Assembly (NCBI GenBank): GCA_001970855.1
Contig: LSSN01000860.1
Coordinates: forward strand, 1 to 15,079
Length of the DNA: 15,079 bases
Direction of reading: 5' to 3'
Source of the DNA: Smittium culicis
Lineage: Eukaryota > Kickxellomycota > Harpellomycetes > Harpellales > Legeriomycetaceae
The notes below the pieces were generated by a model that was not told the DNA's origin, made no database searches, and saw nothing but the letters and a program-made list of their open reading frames with translations. The position numbers and the translations under genes are program-made. Below are positions 1 through 8,661 of the stretch, piece by piece; positions within the stretch are counted from its first letter, which is position 1; each line of letters opens with the position of its first letter.

Positions 1-797
1 GGACACTTGGGAAATGGCTGTGAATGCCTCCAAGTGCGGGATAATGACTATAAGCGGGGATTTGACTACTGATATGACCCTGCAGGGCCAAAAAGTCAAC
101 TCCACCGACCAGTACACCTACTTGGGCTATATTATGAATAGCAAGTGGGATGTATCTGGGACGATCAAGAACAACAAGAACAAGGTCAGGAAGGCTGTAT
201 ACGCTGCATACAGCTTCTTGAGACGGTCTGATGTGCTGACAACATTAAAAATAAAGTTCATCAATTCGGTACTGGTGCCGATTGGATGTTACGGTGGGAA
301 GACATTTGGCATGAGCGAAGCCAGATGCAAGCCCATACAGATGGAAATCGACAAGGCGATCCGAATGGTTGCCAGTGTCGGAAAAACAGCCGCCATGGAG
401 CGCATCAGGGATGAACTGGGCATAAGCTCAGTGTTCATGCGCACCAGCACAGCCCGTGAGCGTGCATACCACAAATGGCCAACATCAAAAACATGGATCG
501 CCGACCTCATCAAGGCTCCGATGAAGGCCCGGATGGCCACCTGGGTGACCGGGAGTGCCCGGTGGATCAAAAAATTTTGCTCTCAAGATTCAAACGGTCA
601 GACTATCATCACGATAGTCAACCGTAAACGACGAAATAACCGGACTGTCATCCACCGGTGGACGGTGGACCGAAAAATCGGCAATAAAGGCAACTGGGTT
701 GAACTTCAAGCTATGTATCCGGACCTGAAGCTGGGCCTTCAGGACATTGGAAAAATGCGTATGGGCACATTCCGGACTGCTCAGCGCCTGTCGATCA
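1..797 (+). mobile_element. LINE retrotransposon fragment, both ends missing
   Basis: This is the 3' portion of a non-LTR retrotransposon. The left end lies outside the window. The right end is placed near 797, where similarity to the family stops after the segment MRMGTFRTAQRL and composition drops abruptly to the AT-rich background. In relatives as I remember them, this point is followed by a cysteine-rich zinc-knuckle tail, and none is present here. No poly-A tail or target-site duplication is visible at the break, so it looks like an internal truncation or later rearrangement, not a natural LINE 3' end. The first line is about 50% G+C, far above the flanking DNA, which suggests an element that has not yet adjusted to host composition. 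Confidence 0.75.
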
Positions 798-865
798 TTA
801 TAATTGCCACCAAAAATTTAACATTGACGAAATTTTTTCGCTTAAAAATTTCAATTATATCTTAG
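2..865 (+). CDS. LINE-type reverse transcriptase, C-terminal part (partial, truncated)
   Basis: The frame is open from base 2, upstream of the first ATG at 14, and reads DTWEMAVNASKCGIM. This is the stretch just after the reverse-transcriptase catalytic box in LINE proteins, where an N-A-S-K-C-like segment is conserved. A YLGY motif follows at about 116-127, and then the thumb and linker region typical of R2/type-1 LINE polyproteins (VRKAVYAAYSFL, LVPIGCYGG, ELGISSVFMRT). The polymerase active site itself lies off the left edge. Family-like sequence stops at the codons for AQRL near 795. The remaining 22 or so codons up to the stop at 863-865 are Ile/Lys/Phe-rich read-through into AT-rich DNA. 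The product is therefore unlikely to be functional. The assignment to an R2-like clade is tentative because no endonuclease domain is visible. Confidence 0.75.
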   Translation, partial: DTWEMAVNASKCGIMTISGDLTTDMTLQGQKVNSTDQYTYLGYIMNSKWDVSGTIKNNKNKVRKAVYAAYSFLRRSDVLTTLKIKFINSVLVPIGCYGGKTFGMSEARCKPIQMEIDKAIRMVASVGKTAAMERIRDELGISSVFMRTSTARERAYHKWPTSKTWIADLIKAPMKARMATWVTGSARWIKKFCSQDSNGQTIITIVNRKRRNNRTVIHRWTVDRKIGNKGNWVELQAMYPDLKLGLQDIGKMRMGTFRTAQRLSIIIIATKNLTLTKFFRLKISIIS

Positions 866-2161
866 ATTATATTTTGATCCATTTTTGAGCTAGCATCGAC
901 GTGGCTCTACAGCTCAACTTTTAAGCTGGAGGATGTGTTTTTTTTTTGGATGTTCCTCTTGCATAGAACACTTAAATTTATGAGTAATCTTGTCGTAAAT
1001 CTCATTTGAGCCAATATATAGTGGATATAATGATGATATACTGGATGTGGTGGGTTGGTTGAAAGTTTTCTATATTGATATTTTCATACTATTTTATGTC
1101 ATTTTTACTAGCTTGTACATTCAAATATTTTTTAATTGCTGTTTTATCAACAGTCTAATAATTATCTAATAATTGATCGCTTTTATGCGATATTCGTTTA
1201 ATCTTTGTATTCGAATTTTATTTTATTTAGTATTTAATTTTCGAATATTGATGATTTTTAAGTATTAATAGTTCACTAATTTTATTTTAAACAATTTTGT
1301 ATCATTTAATGACTGAAAAGTTTATATTTTAACATTTTTTTTACAAGATTTTTGGATAATTCCCAAATTCAATATAATCACACTGCTAGAATGGATTTCT
1401 TTAACTTTTTATTTCAATACTATATACAAGAATAATCCTTACATTTCTTTTTGGTTCTGTTTACATAGAAATATGTATGGTTTATAAATTTATTTACATA
1501 AAATACAGGTAAATACAGTAAATTTTACTTTTCAACTGATGTTAATGCTGAATTCGAATGCAATATTTGCTATATTAATTTTATTATTAGTAAATTAAAT
1601 TTTGGGCTAGGGATACGTTGATTAATATGTATTTATTTAATTAGTATTAAATTCTTTACCGTTGAGCTTTTTATAGTGATACAGTCATAATGAAAACTAT
1701 TTATAGTAAAATATTTTCCACTTGTAATAAAATAAGATTTATTTCTATTTTTTTTTTACAAAGAGTTTATTAAACATAAAATGTATTTCATAAAACTTTT
1801 TTTTCAACCATTAAAGATTTCTTTGGTATGTTTTATTTACCAAAAAATTATCAATGCAAGTTTAGTTTAATTAAGCTCTAAAGCTATATGATTATTTCAA
1901 AGAGGTGGTTTGTATTTATATATTTAATTAGGAGTTAGAATTTACCAGTTATGATAGTGATTTGATACTGCACGCTATTATATGTATTTTTTTTATTATC
2001 AACTCGATTATTCAGATTGAGAGATAAATTTGCACATGTATTTTTATATCGGTAGATATAAACTCTCATATCTATTAGCTTACGAAATAGTAAAAGCCAA
2101 TAAATAAATTAAAGCCATTTTTAATAATTAGGGATATTCTTATGGTATATGGGGGATTCTA
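866..2161. other. AT-rich spacer without a recognisable gene
   Basis: I see no conserved protein, tRNA or rRNA here. A slightly more GC-rich patch at about 887-935 follows the broken LINE and contains a small inverted pair (CAGCT and AGCTG) around 909-929. It could be a leftover of the element, but nothing else supports that. The rest is A/T-rich with many stops in all frames. Confidence 0.6.
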
Positions 2162-2355
2162 ACCCTTTCCTGGGCAAGCACTCTTAAACTTATTTAAAAA
2201 TTGTGATTGGATAAGCCATGTTATATTTATTTGTTATTGGATATTTATAATTTACCATCCAATAATTTATTACTATCTCATATTTATTTTTAACGTTGTC
2301 GTTTGGTTGGATAATTATGGCAGTTCAAAAAAGGCCAACCGCCCCTGAAAGGGGT
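2162..2355. mobile_element. MITE-like element, copy 1
   Basis: This non-coding element of 194 bp starts ACCCTTTCCTGGGC and ends CGCCCCTGAAAGGGGT, so its ends are imperfect inverted repeats (ACCCTTTC against ACCCCTTTC). The second copy at 7171-7361 has nearly the same length (191 bp). The two share the left end AACCCTTTCCTG followed by a gapped CAA-CAC-CTTAAA block, and the right end CAACCGCCCNTGAAAGGG with one mismatch. The interiors are AT-rich and much more diverged. No ORF is present. The left flank is TA and the right flank AA, so a TA target duplication is possible but not clean here. Confidence 0.6.
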
Positions 2356-3152
2356 AAACGAAGAAAGCACTTTGTTGCAGCTTATAATTATTGGACCGAT
2401 TATTTTAAAGTTAAAATTATTGTTGGCGGAGTTGGTAAAGCGTTTCAATTTTCCATTTGATCTTTAAATTATTATTTGCTAAAAAAAACATTAGATTTTA
2501 TTTACTGGATAAAAATTAGATATGAAATTTCATACACTGTAACTAGATATGCATAAAAGTGCTCTCTTCGAAAAGAATCAAAAATACAGTGTGTAACAAC
2601 TGCTTAATGTTATTGGGCTGATGAATTAAAAAATCAATTTTATTGACTGGGATTAAAATCGATTTCTATTGTCCAAACTTATATATTTGCAATGTAATAG
2701 TTAATATTTTTTTTGCTTTGCTGTAAAGAATTATATAAACGCATGCACTGTAGCTCATATTGTACACACAGGAGATTATTTCGAAGAGCAAAACTTTTTC
2801 TATTAGATCTAAGTATTCATCAGCTTTACTTTGATTTTATTTTTAAATTAGATTATATTACAAGTTCATATGAATTATCTTAAACAGCCAATAAATTTAT
2901 CTAATTCGCTCTAGCAAATAATTCTTCAAAGAGAAATAGTTCCTCTTGACCAAAGAATTTTACATATCTTGTTTTCCTCGTTCACAGCTCTGCCATTTAT
3001 TCAAATTTAAAGTTTCAATCAACTAATTCATAAAACTGCAACTCAAAATTAAAGATAAATCACAGTTCAATTATTTACAGTTCATTTTAATGCAAATTAA
3101 AATCAGCCCCTTATTCACTTGCATAATTTAAACTAAATCGCTAAGCGTAAAA
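2356..3152. other. Spacer and 5' flank of the helicase gene
   Basis: AT-rich DNA without a recognisable gene or RNA. It must hold the promoter of the helicase gene that starts at 3153, but I cannot point to a specific element. The start codon has adenine at -3 (AAAAATGAA), a favourable fungal start context. Confidence 0.5.
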
Positions 3153-6059
3153 ATGAACGAATTTATTGATAACCAGATTTCAATTGTCCAAAAGGAGTTC
3201 GATTACGAATGTGAAGAAATTTCTATACTACAAAAAAATTATTCACCTAAAGCTTTGCAGAAATTTGGACTTGCTCTGGCAGGTTTAAGGATAGTTTCGT
3301 CACGATCTGGATATGGCGGGAAAAAGTTCGTCAAATTTACTCATATACTCATTTAATTTTTTTTTTCCAATATTATAAACAAAATATTAATAAAGAGAAA
3401 TTATTCGCCTGTAAACAATTATTTTAAAGTATTTTAGATCTAGAATCAAGTATTGCAGGGTCTAAATTAATATCAAATTCCTTCAGAACTGGTGACATAG
3501 TTGGTTTCCGTTCTTTTATGCTTTCCAGTAAAAATAAACAGAATGATGAAGCTTCGAATGAAATTACTGGGATTGTAATTAAAGTAGGAGAATTTAAAAT
3601 TTCAATTTCAACTGAAAATGAAATACCAACCGAATGGAAGGATTTATGCTCTATGTAAGTTTAACAGTACAAAAAAAAAACTGAATATTTAACTTCTCGA
3701 TCTTTATCTAACAAATTTTCCGATCTCTGATTTATAGAGTAAAGCTTGCAAATGAAGTTACTTTTAAAAGGTAAATTTCTTTTTTTTTATTGCACAATAA
3801 TTTATATTTATTGTTAATTTAGTTATCTGTACATTCTTTTCCCTTTAATTAACGTAGAATGATTAGTGCATTAAAAGAGTTAAAGAAAAGGGTCACTAAT
3901 TCTGATGGAAAATCTTTAAGTCATGTTGAAGAGGTAGACAGGATCATCAACTTTTTTCTAATTATTTTTTGTTTTCCTAATTTATTTCTGGATCAACTTA
4001 GGTCATTCTGGGAAATTCTAAACCTGCTACAATATGTTTAAACGATTTCGATAGGTCTGAGTATGGCAATAACTTTAAGCTGTTCAATTCTGGATTGAAC
4101 TCATCTCAAATAAAAGCTGTTAAATGCTCGCTTATTTCACAAGATGTATCTCTTATCCACGGTCCTCCAGGTTTTTTTTTACTATCTCCTTCAAAATTAA
4201 TCTAAATTACGTATATCTTGCTCAATTTCAATAATCTAACTTTTTTCTTTCTTTGTTATTTTTTTTTTTTTGAAAAGGTGTAAGTTAAACCAATTTATTT
4301 AACGCTTTTTTACTTCATTGAAAAAAATGCCCAAGCTTATATAGCTAATAAATGATAAATAGACCGGAAAATCGAGTACCCTCGTTGAAATTATTTTGCA
4401 GTTGATTAAAGCAAAAAAAAACGTTTTAGTTTGTGGCCCATCAAACATCTCTGTCGGTAATAAGATATTATGGTAATTGATACTAATAATTAGCGATATT
4501 AACGCGTATTGATTAAAATATAGATAATTTGGCTGAGAAGCTGATAGAAAACTCAGTTAGATGTACAAGAGTTGGCCACCCTGCAAGATTATTACCCAGC
4601 GTAATTGAGCATAGCCTTGACTATAAATGTAGAAATTCTGATTTAGGACAAATTATAAACGAACTACGCAAAGAAATTGATTCAAACCTAGTAAAGCTTC
4701 GGAAATCTTCATCAAAACAAGAGCGTAATAATATTTACGCAGAGATAAGAAGTTTGCGTAAAGATTTAAAAGCTAGGGAATCAAATATAACCTCAAAAAT
4801 TATATCCCCAAATACCAATGGTGGGGTATGTGTGCTATCAACTTTGAATGGCGTAGGCTCTCGAAATTTCAACAATTTAAAATTTGATGTAGTTGTTATA
4901 GACGAAGCAGCAATGGCCTTTGAGGCTGAATGCTGGATCGCTATTTTAAAAGCCAGTAAAGTAATATTAGCCGGTGATCATTTACAGCTTACACCAACCA
5001 TTAAATCTGATTCACAAAAGGAATCTGATCTAAGCTATAAAAAATCTCATGATACTAGTAGATCGAATTTAAAATTGAATAAAAATTCTGATTCTACAAA
5101 AAAACCTAGTGGAGATAATCCCAGTATTGGTAACTTTGTAAGGTCATCTTTGTTTTTAACAATGTTTGAAAGGTTAAAAAAAATGTATGGTGATACCATT
5201 TCAAATCTTTTATCTGAACAATATCGTATGCATAAAGACATTATGAGCTTTTCTTCGAATACTCTATATGATAACAAACTCATAGCCAACGAAAAAAATG
5301 AAGAACATCTCCTATGTGATATTCCTGGAGTTTCAACGACAGATGAAACCTCTGTTCCTTTTATTTTTATAGACACTTTAAGTAATGTTGAGTTCAGCGA
5401 ATCATACACTCCCCAGTTTTCTTCAAGCGAAAAAACATCTGGTAGTGGCAACTCTTCAATGAAAATTCTTAAATTTGGAAGCGATGTTAATAGTAAACTA
5501 AATAATGGTGAAGCTGAATTAGTTCTTAGCCACGTAAAATTACTGTGTGAAGCTGGAGTTAATATGTCAGACATTGCAGTCATCTCTCCTTATAACGCAC
5601 AAGTAATAAAGCGTCTTATTTCTTTTCTCAAATTGGTTATTTTTTTTTTGATTTAAAATAGGTGATAATTCCATATCTTTGTTATAGGTTTACGAAATCA
5701 AACAATCTTTAAGCCAAAGCTATCCTGAAATCGAAGTGGGATCTGTAGATGGTTTTCAAGGAAGAGAAAAAGGTAATAATTTTGTAGTTTTAGGCAATTA
5801 TTCAGATATTACATTGAACCTTAGTTTATTTTTAATTTTTATTGCAATTTTAGAGGCAGTTATTATTTCACTTGTAAGATCAAATCCAGAAGGTAATGTA
5901 GGCTTTCTATCTGATTATAGAAGAATCAACGTTGCAATTACTAGACCAAGACGCCATTTGTGTATAATCGGCAACAGTGAAACATTGTCGATGCATAACG
6001 AATTTTTGTCAGAGTTATGTGAATATGGTTCAGATAATGGCGAGCTAAGATTTCCTTAG
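3153..6059 (+). CDS. HCS1: Hcs1/IGHMBP2-type SF1B DNA/RNA helicase (10 exons, 713 aa)
   Basis: This is an ATP-dependent 5'-3' helicase of the Upf1-like SF1B group, related to yeast Hcs1 and human IGHMBP2. Proposed exons are 3153-3325, 3430-3654, 3738-3770, 3858-3933, 4002-4170, 4278-4279, 4363-4456, 4524-5602, 5688-5772 and 5854-6059. They total 2142 nt, exactly 714 codons including the stop. Motifs in order: N-terminal domain (QKFGLALAGLRIVSSRSGYGG); Q motif around Q205; Walker A GPPGTGKS at 223-230; motif Ia VCGPSN at 249-254; Walker B IDEAA with D384-E385; motif III GDHLQLTPT at 408-416; motif IV SEQYRMH at 488-494; motif V GSVDGFQGREKEA at 635-647; motif VI RRINVAITRPRR at 668-679. An acidic/Lys/Ser/Asn-rich insert lies between motifs III and IV (about 417-455). 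The length fits yeast Hcs1; the R3H and zinc-finger tail of animal IGHMBP2 is absent. The first intron, with donor GTTCGT, is the least certain junction. Confidence 0.92.
3326..3429 (+). other. Helicase intron 1 (weak donor, best-fit model)
   Basis: A donor GTTCGT and an acceptor AAAG give the only single GT-AG intron I found that joins the first two exons in frame. The joined protein reads GGKNILDLESS, which fits the family pattern G-(G)-K/R-x-hydrophobic-hydrophobic-x-hydrophobic-E. Without splicing, the frame runs on to a stop at 3354-3356. An alternative, with donor GTCAAA at 3330, a 13-nt exon at 3398-3410 and a 27-nt intron, also keeps frame but needs an implausibly short intron. Confidence 0.6.
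4171..4362 (+). other. Composite intron with a 2-nt microexon at 4278-4279
   Basis: Intron A runs 4171-4277 (GTTTTT...AAAAG, 107 nt) with a CTAAC branch site at 4236-4240 followed by a pyrimidine-rich tract. Intron B runs 4280-4362 (GTAAGT...AATAG, 83 nt). Between them lie just two exonic bases, GT. They turn the G left by the upstream exon into GGT, the glycine at position 226 of the P-loop. Direct joining of 4170 to 4363 shifts frame and reads DRKIEYPR then stop. Retaining either intron also brings a stop within a few codons. I know of no other GT-AG combination in this interval that restores GPPGTGKS. AGGT occurs at both ends of intron A (4169-4172 and 4276-4279). Confidence 0.75.
5773..5853 (+). 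other. Stop-free 81-nt intron inside helicase motif V
   Basis: The donor GTAATA and acceptor TTTTAG remove 81 nt and join GFQGREK to EAVIISLVRS, the conserved motif V sequence. The intron is a multiple of three with no in-frame stop, so retention would insert 27 residues without a frameshift. The inserted residues are hydrophobic and unlike anything in the family, which supports it being an intron. Confidence 0.85.
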
Positions 6060-7170
6060 GCAATTACACCAAGTATTGTCTTATTTATTTATTCATTCAT
6101 TTTTTTTAATTCGAACGAGCAGTTTTTTCGCACATTAGTATATAGCTGGTTTTGGTATTTATTGGAATGAAACTTATTTTAGGTCTTCTTTTTTTCTTCA
6201 TTAGCCAGTTTATTAATTTCTATTAATTTAAATAAAATTCGCCATAACTCCTAATCCTCTACAGTTTTAATTTACTGTAAACATTTTTAGGAAATTTTAA
6301 ATAGGAAGTAAATTACTTCTTTTCCTATCAACTGTTAACTATTGATAGCACTTGTGAAATCTAGAATTTGCATTATGTCACTATTATTTTTTTTTTAAAA
6401 AAATTATATGTATGTTATATAATAGAGTAAATGAATACCTTCATTTCTGTTATAATCCAACAAGACGAAATTTATTGCTACTGTTAATTACGTGATAATA
6501 GAAGAAAATAATCAAGTAGATCTTAAAAGTTTTTTGACAAAAGATTTAATCATTTTATAATTTTATTTCTGCGCCTTAAAATATTCTAAAATTTTACCGA
6601 ATTAAATACTGGTTCTTAAATTATTAATAAAATCTAAACCTAACCATATTGTGTGTATCATTCTAGAAATATCTATAAATTAACAGTGTACTGCAGAAGC
6701 CAAATTTGTGAATGTATTTTGTGATAAACTATTGAAAAATATCCTGGATACATAACATCATTTAATAGGTCACAAACTGATTAATCTGGTAATATAATAT
6801 TTAAATTTGTAAGTATTTTTTTTCAATTATAGAAAAAAAAATTTTTTCAAGCTTTGTAGTTTTCTTGGATATTTTTATTTTATTAGTCCAAGTTGTGCTA
6901 ATTTACAAAAGATTATAAATGAAGTGTGTTGGAGGATATAATAAAATACAAGTAAAGTATTATTTACAGATACATTTTACCATTGTAAGTTGATAATTCG
7001 TTATAATACGCACTGTTAAATATTTTTAATACTCACTAACACAAGTATTTTCTTCTCAAGAGAAATTGGGCAGTAACTATAATAAAAATTCTAGGTCGAT
7101 TATTCGAATTTATCACTCGAGATATCTTACAAAGAATTTGTTGCTACTGTTTTATACCTAATTCATATTA
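6060..7170. other. AT-rich spacer downstream of the helicase gene
   Basis: No gene is recognised. An imperfect hairpin lies at 6301-6328 (ATAGGAAGTA against TACTT and CCTAT, with a five-base bulge), about 240 bases after the helicase stop. Its role, if any, is unknown. No clear polyadenylation signal can be singled out in such AT-rich DNA. Confidence 0.5.
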
Positions 7171-7361
7171 ACCCTTTCCTGTCCAACACCCTTAAAAAAG
7201 ACGAATTTATTGACTCGTTGATAGTTTATAAAAAAATTTATTATTTATTACTAAAATAAAGTAAGCCAATAATTCTTAAGGCGTCAGAATTAAAGAATTT
7301 TAACCGAGCACAGTTGGTTATATTTTTTTGGTAAAAAATAGACAACCGCCCGTGAAAGGGT
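7171..7361. mobile_element. MITE-like element, copy 2
   Basis: This 191-bp relative of the element at 2162-2355 starts ACCCTTTCCTGTCC and ends CGCCCGTGAAAGGGT. The outer eight bases form a perfect inverted repeat (ACCCTTTC and GAAAGGGT). It is flanked by TA on both sides, as expected for TA-targeting Tc1/mariner-type transposition. There is no coding capacity, so any movement would depend on a transposase supplied elsewhere. Confidence 0.65.
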
Positions 7362-8661
7362 TATTTTAAATTCGGATAAAAACAAAGATACAAGAGTCCC
7401 AATGGTAGTAGTACAAATAATAAAATATTTTATAATTGTACATAGCCACTGATTTAATTTATTGGTTTCAGGCTTATAAATATTCGATTTAATACTTGAA
7501 GATAATATATTTATTGGGTAAGCAAACTTTGATATTTATATTGGAGCCTATTATCATGTAGCTTAGATCATAATGGCTTAGTTCGCTATTTATGCATAGA
7601 TATTTATAATAAATTAAAAGATAAGGTACCTATGGTAAATTATAAATAAAAAAATTCAGAATTATTATAAAATTCACGAGTTTATAATAAAGCCTTAAAA
7701 GTAATACGCTTTAGACGTTTATTTATACTATATAAATAAAAAAGGTGTCAAGTCCCAGTATAAAATTATCCACGTCATATTAACGTTTAATTATTAAGTG
7801 GCTAAAAAAATGTATACATAAAGAAAGGCTAGCTATTCTAGCCATGGACAGCAATGTTTTTTTACACATATATAGATTGATTTTTATAAAGATGTTTCAA
7901 ATACATTTTTACTGGAGTGTAGATTATGGAGTCTATAGTTTGATATGAACCTAACGATAGATTGGATTAATGTGCATAGGTAGAAAATATTTAAAACAAT
8001 GATTTTATATTGTAAAAATGTATAATAGATGAAAAAATAGTGAAATATTTTTTATAATAAAATATATAATTCTTTTAATAAAGGATCCAAACCTCTTTTG
8101 CATTTGAAATATAAAATATAAATCAATTATTATAAACATATTTATTGGCATTCTATTTTAATAATTTCGCATTATATATCATAAAATTGCAGAATTATTC
8201 ACCAGTGCATGTATTTTATTGGATTTATTTACAAGCATCACAGAATAAGAAACTGAAAAAAGACATAACAAAATAATAATCACATACCTGTACGCACTAG
8301 ATTAATTAAAGATAAACAAAATATATCATAACATACTTATATACAACCGACTGCAAGACTTTCCAACGCGTGATACAAAAGATCATTGCCACCCATTTAA
8401 TTAATTTATTCATAGCATTAAGCAGCAGGAAATTTAATAACCTCAGTACTAAATTTACATTCAATGTAATTGAACCATCTACACAAATTTCATGAACTTT
8501 TGGATTTTTTTCCTATACAAAATAAATTATAAAATACTGCATCAAAATTTGTATATAAAAACTATTCAATAAATCCAGAGATATAAATCCGCACGATCAA
8601 ACTCTGACTTTTCTAAATTTTGTATTATTATATTGAAAAAGATAATAAAAAAAAACTTCAA
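7362..8661. other. AT-rich spacer and 5' flank of the channel gene
   Basis: No protein or RNA gene is recognised. A perfect 6-bp hairpin, GGCTAG-CTATT-CTAGCC, lies at 7827-7843. The last part presumably contains the promoter of the channel gene, but no specific element can be assigned. Confidence 0.5.

Noticed and set aside
289..570. Minus-strand open frame of 93 codons
   Set aside because: It lies wholly inside the LINE reverse-transcriptase frame on the other strand and is a shadow of that coding sequence.
3398..3410. A 13-nt microexon in the first helicase intron
   Set aside because: It keeps frame but requires a 27-nt intron, much shorter than the others here, and a weak GTCAAA donor. 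A single 104-nt intron gives a better family match.
5047..5583. Minus-strand open frame of 178 codons
   Set aside because: It is antisense to the long helicase exon, which carries motifs III and IV in the plus frame. It has no recognisable domain.
6301..6328. Hairpin downstream of the helicase as a terminator
   Set aside because: Eukaryotic polymerase II genes do not use such hairpins, and bulged AT-rich inverted repeats arise easily by chance in this sequence.
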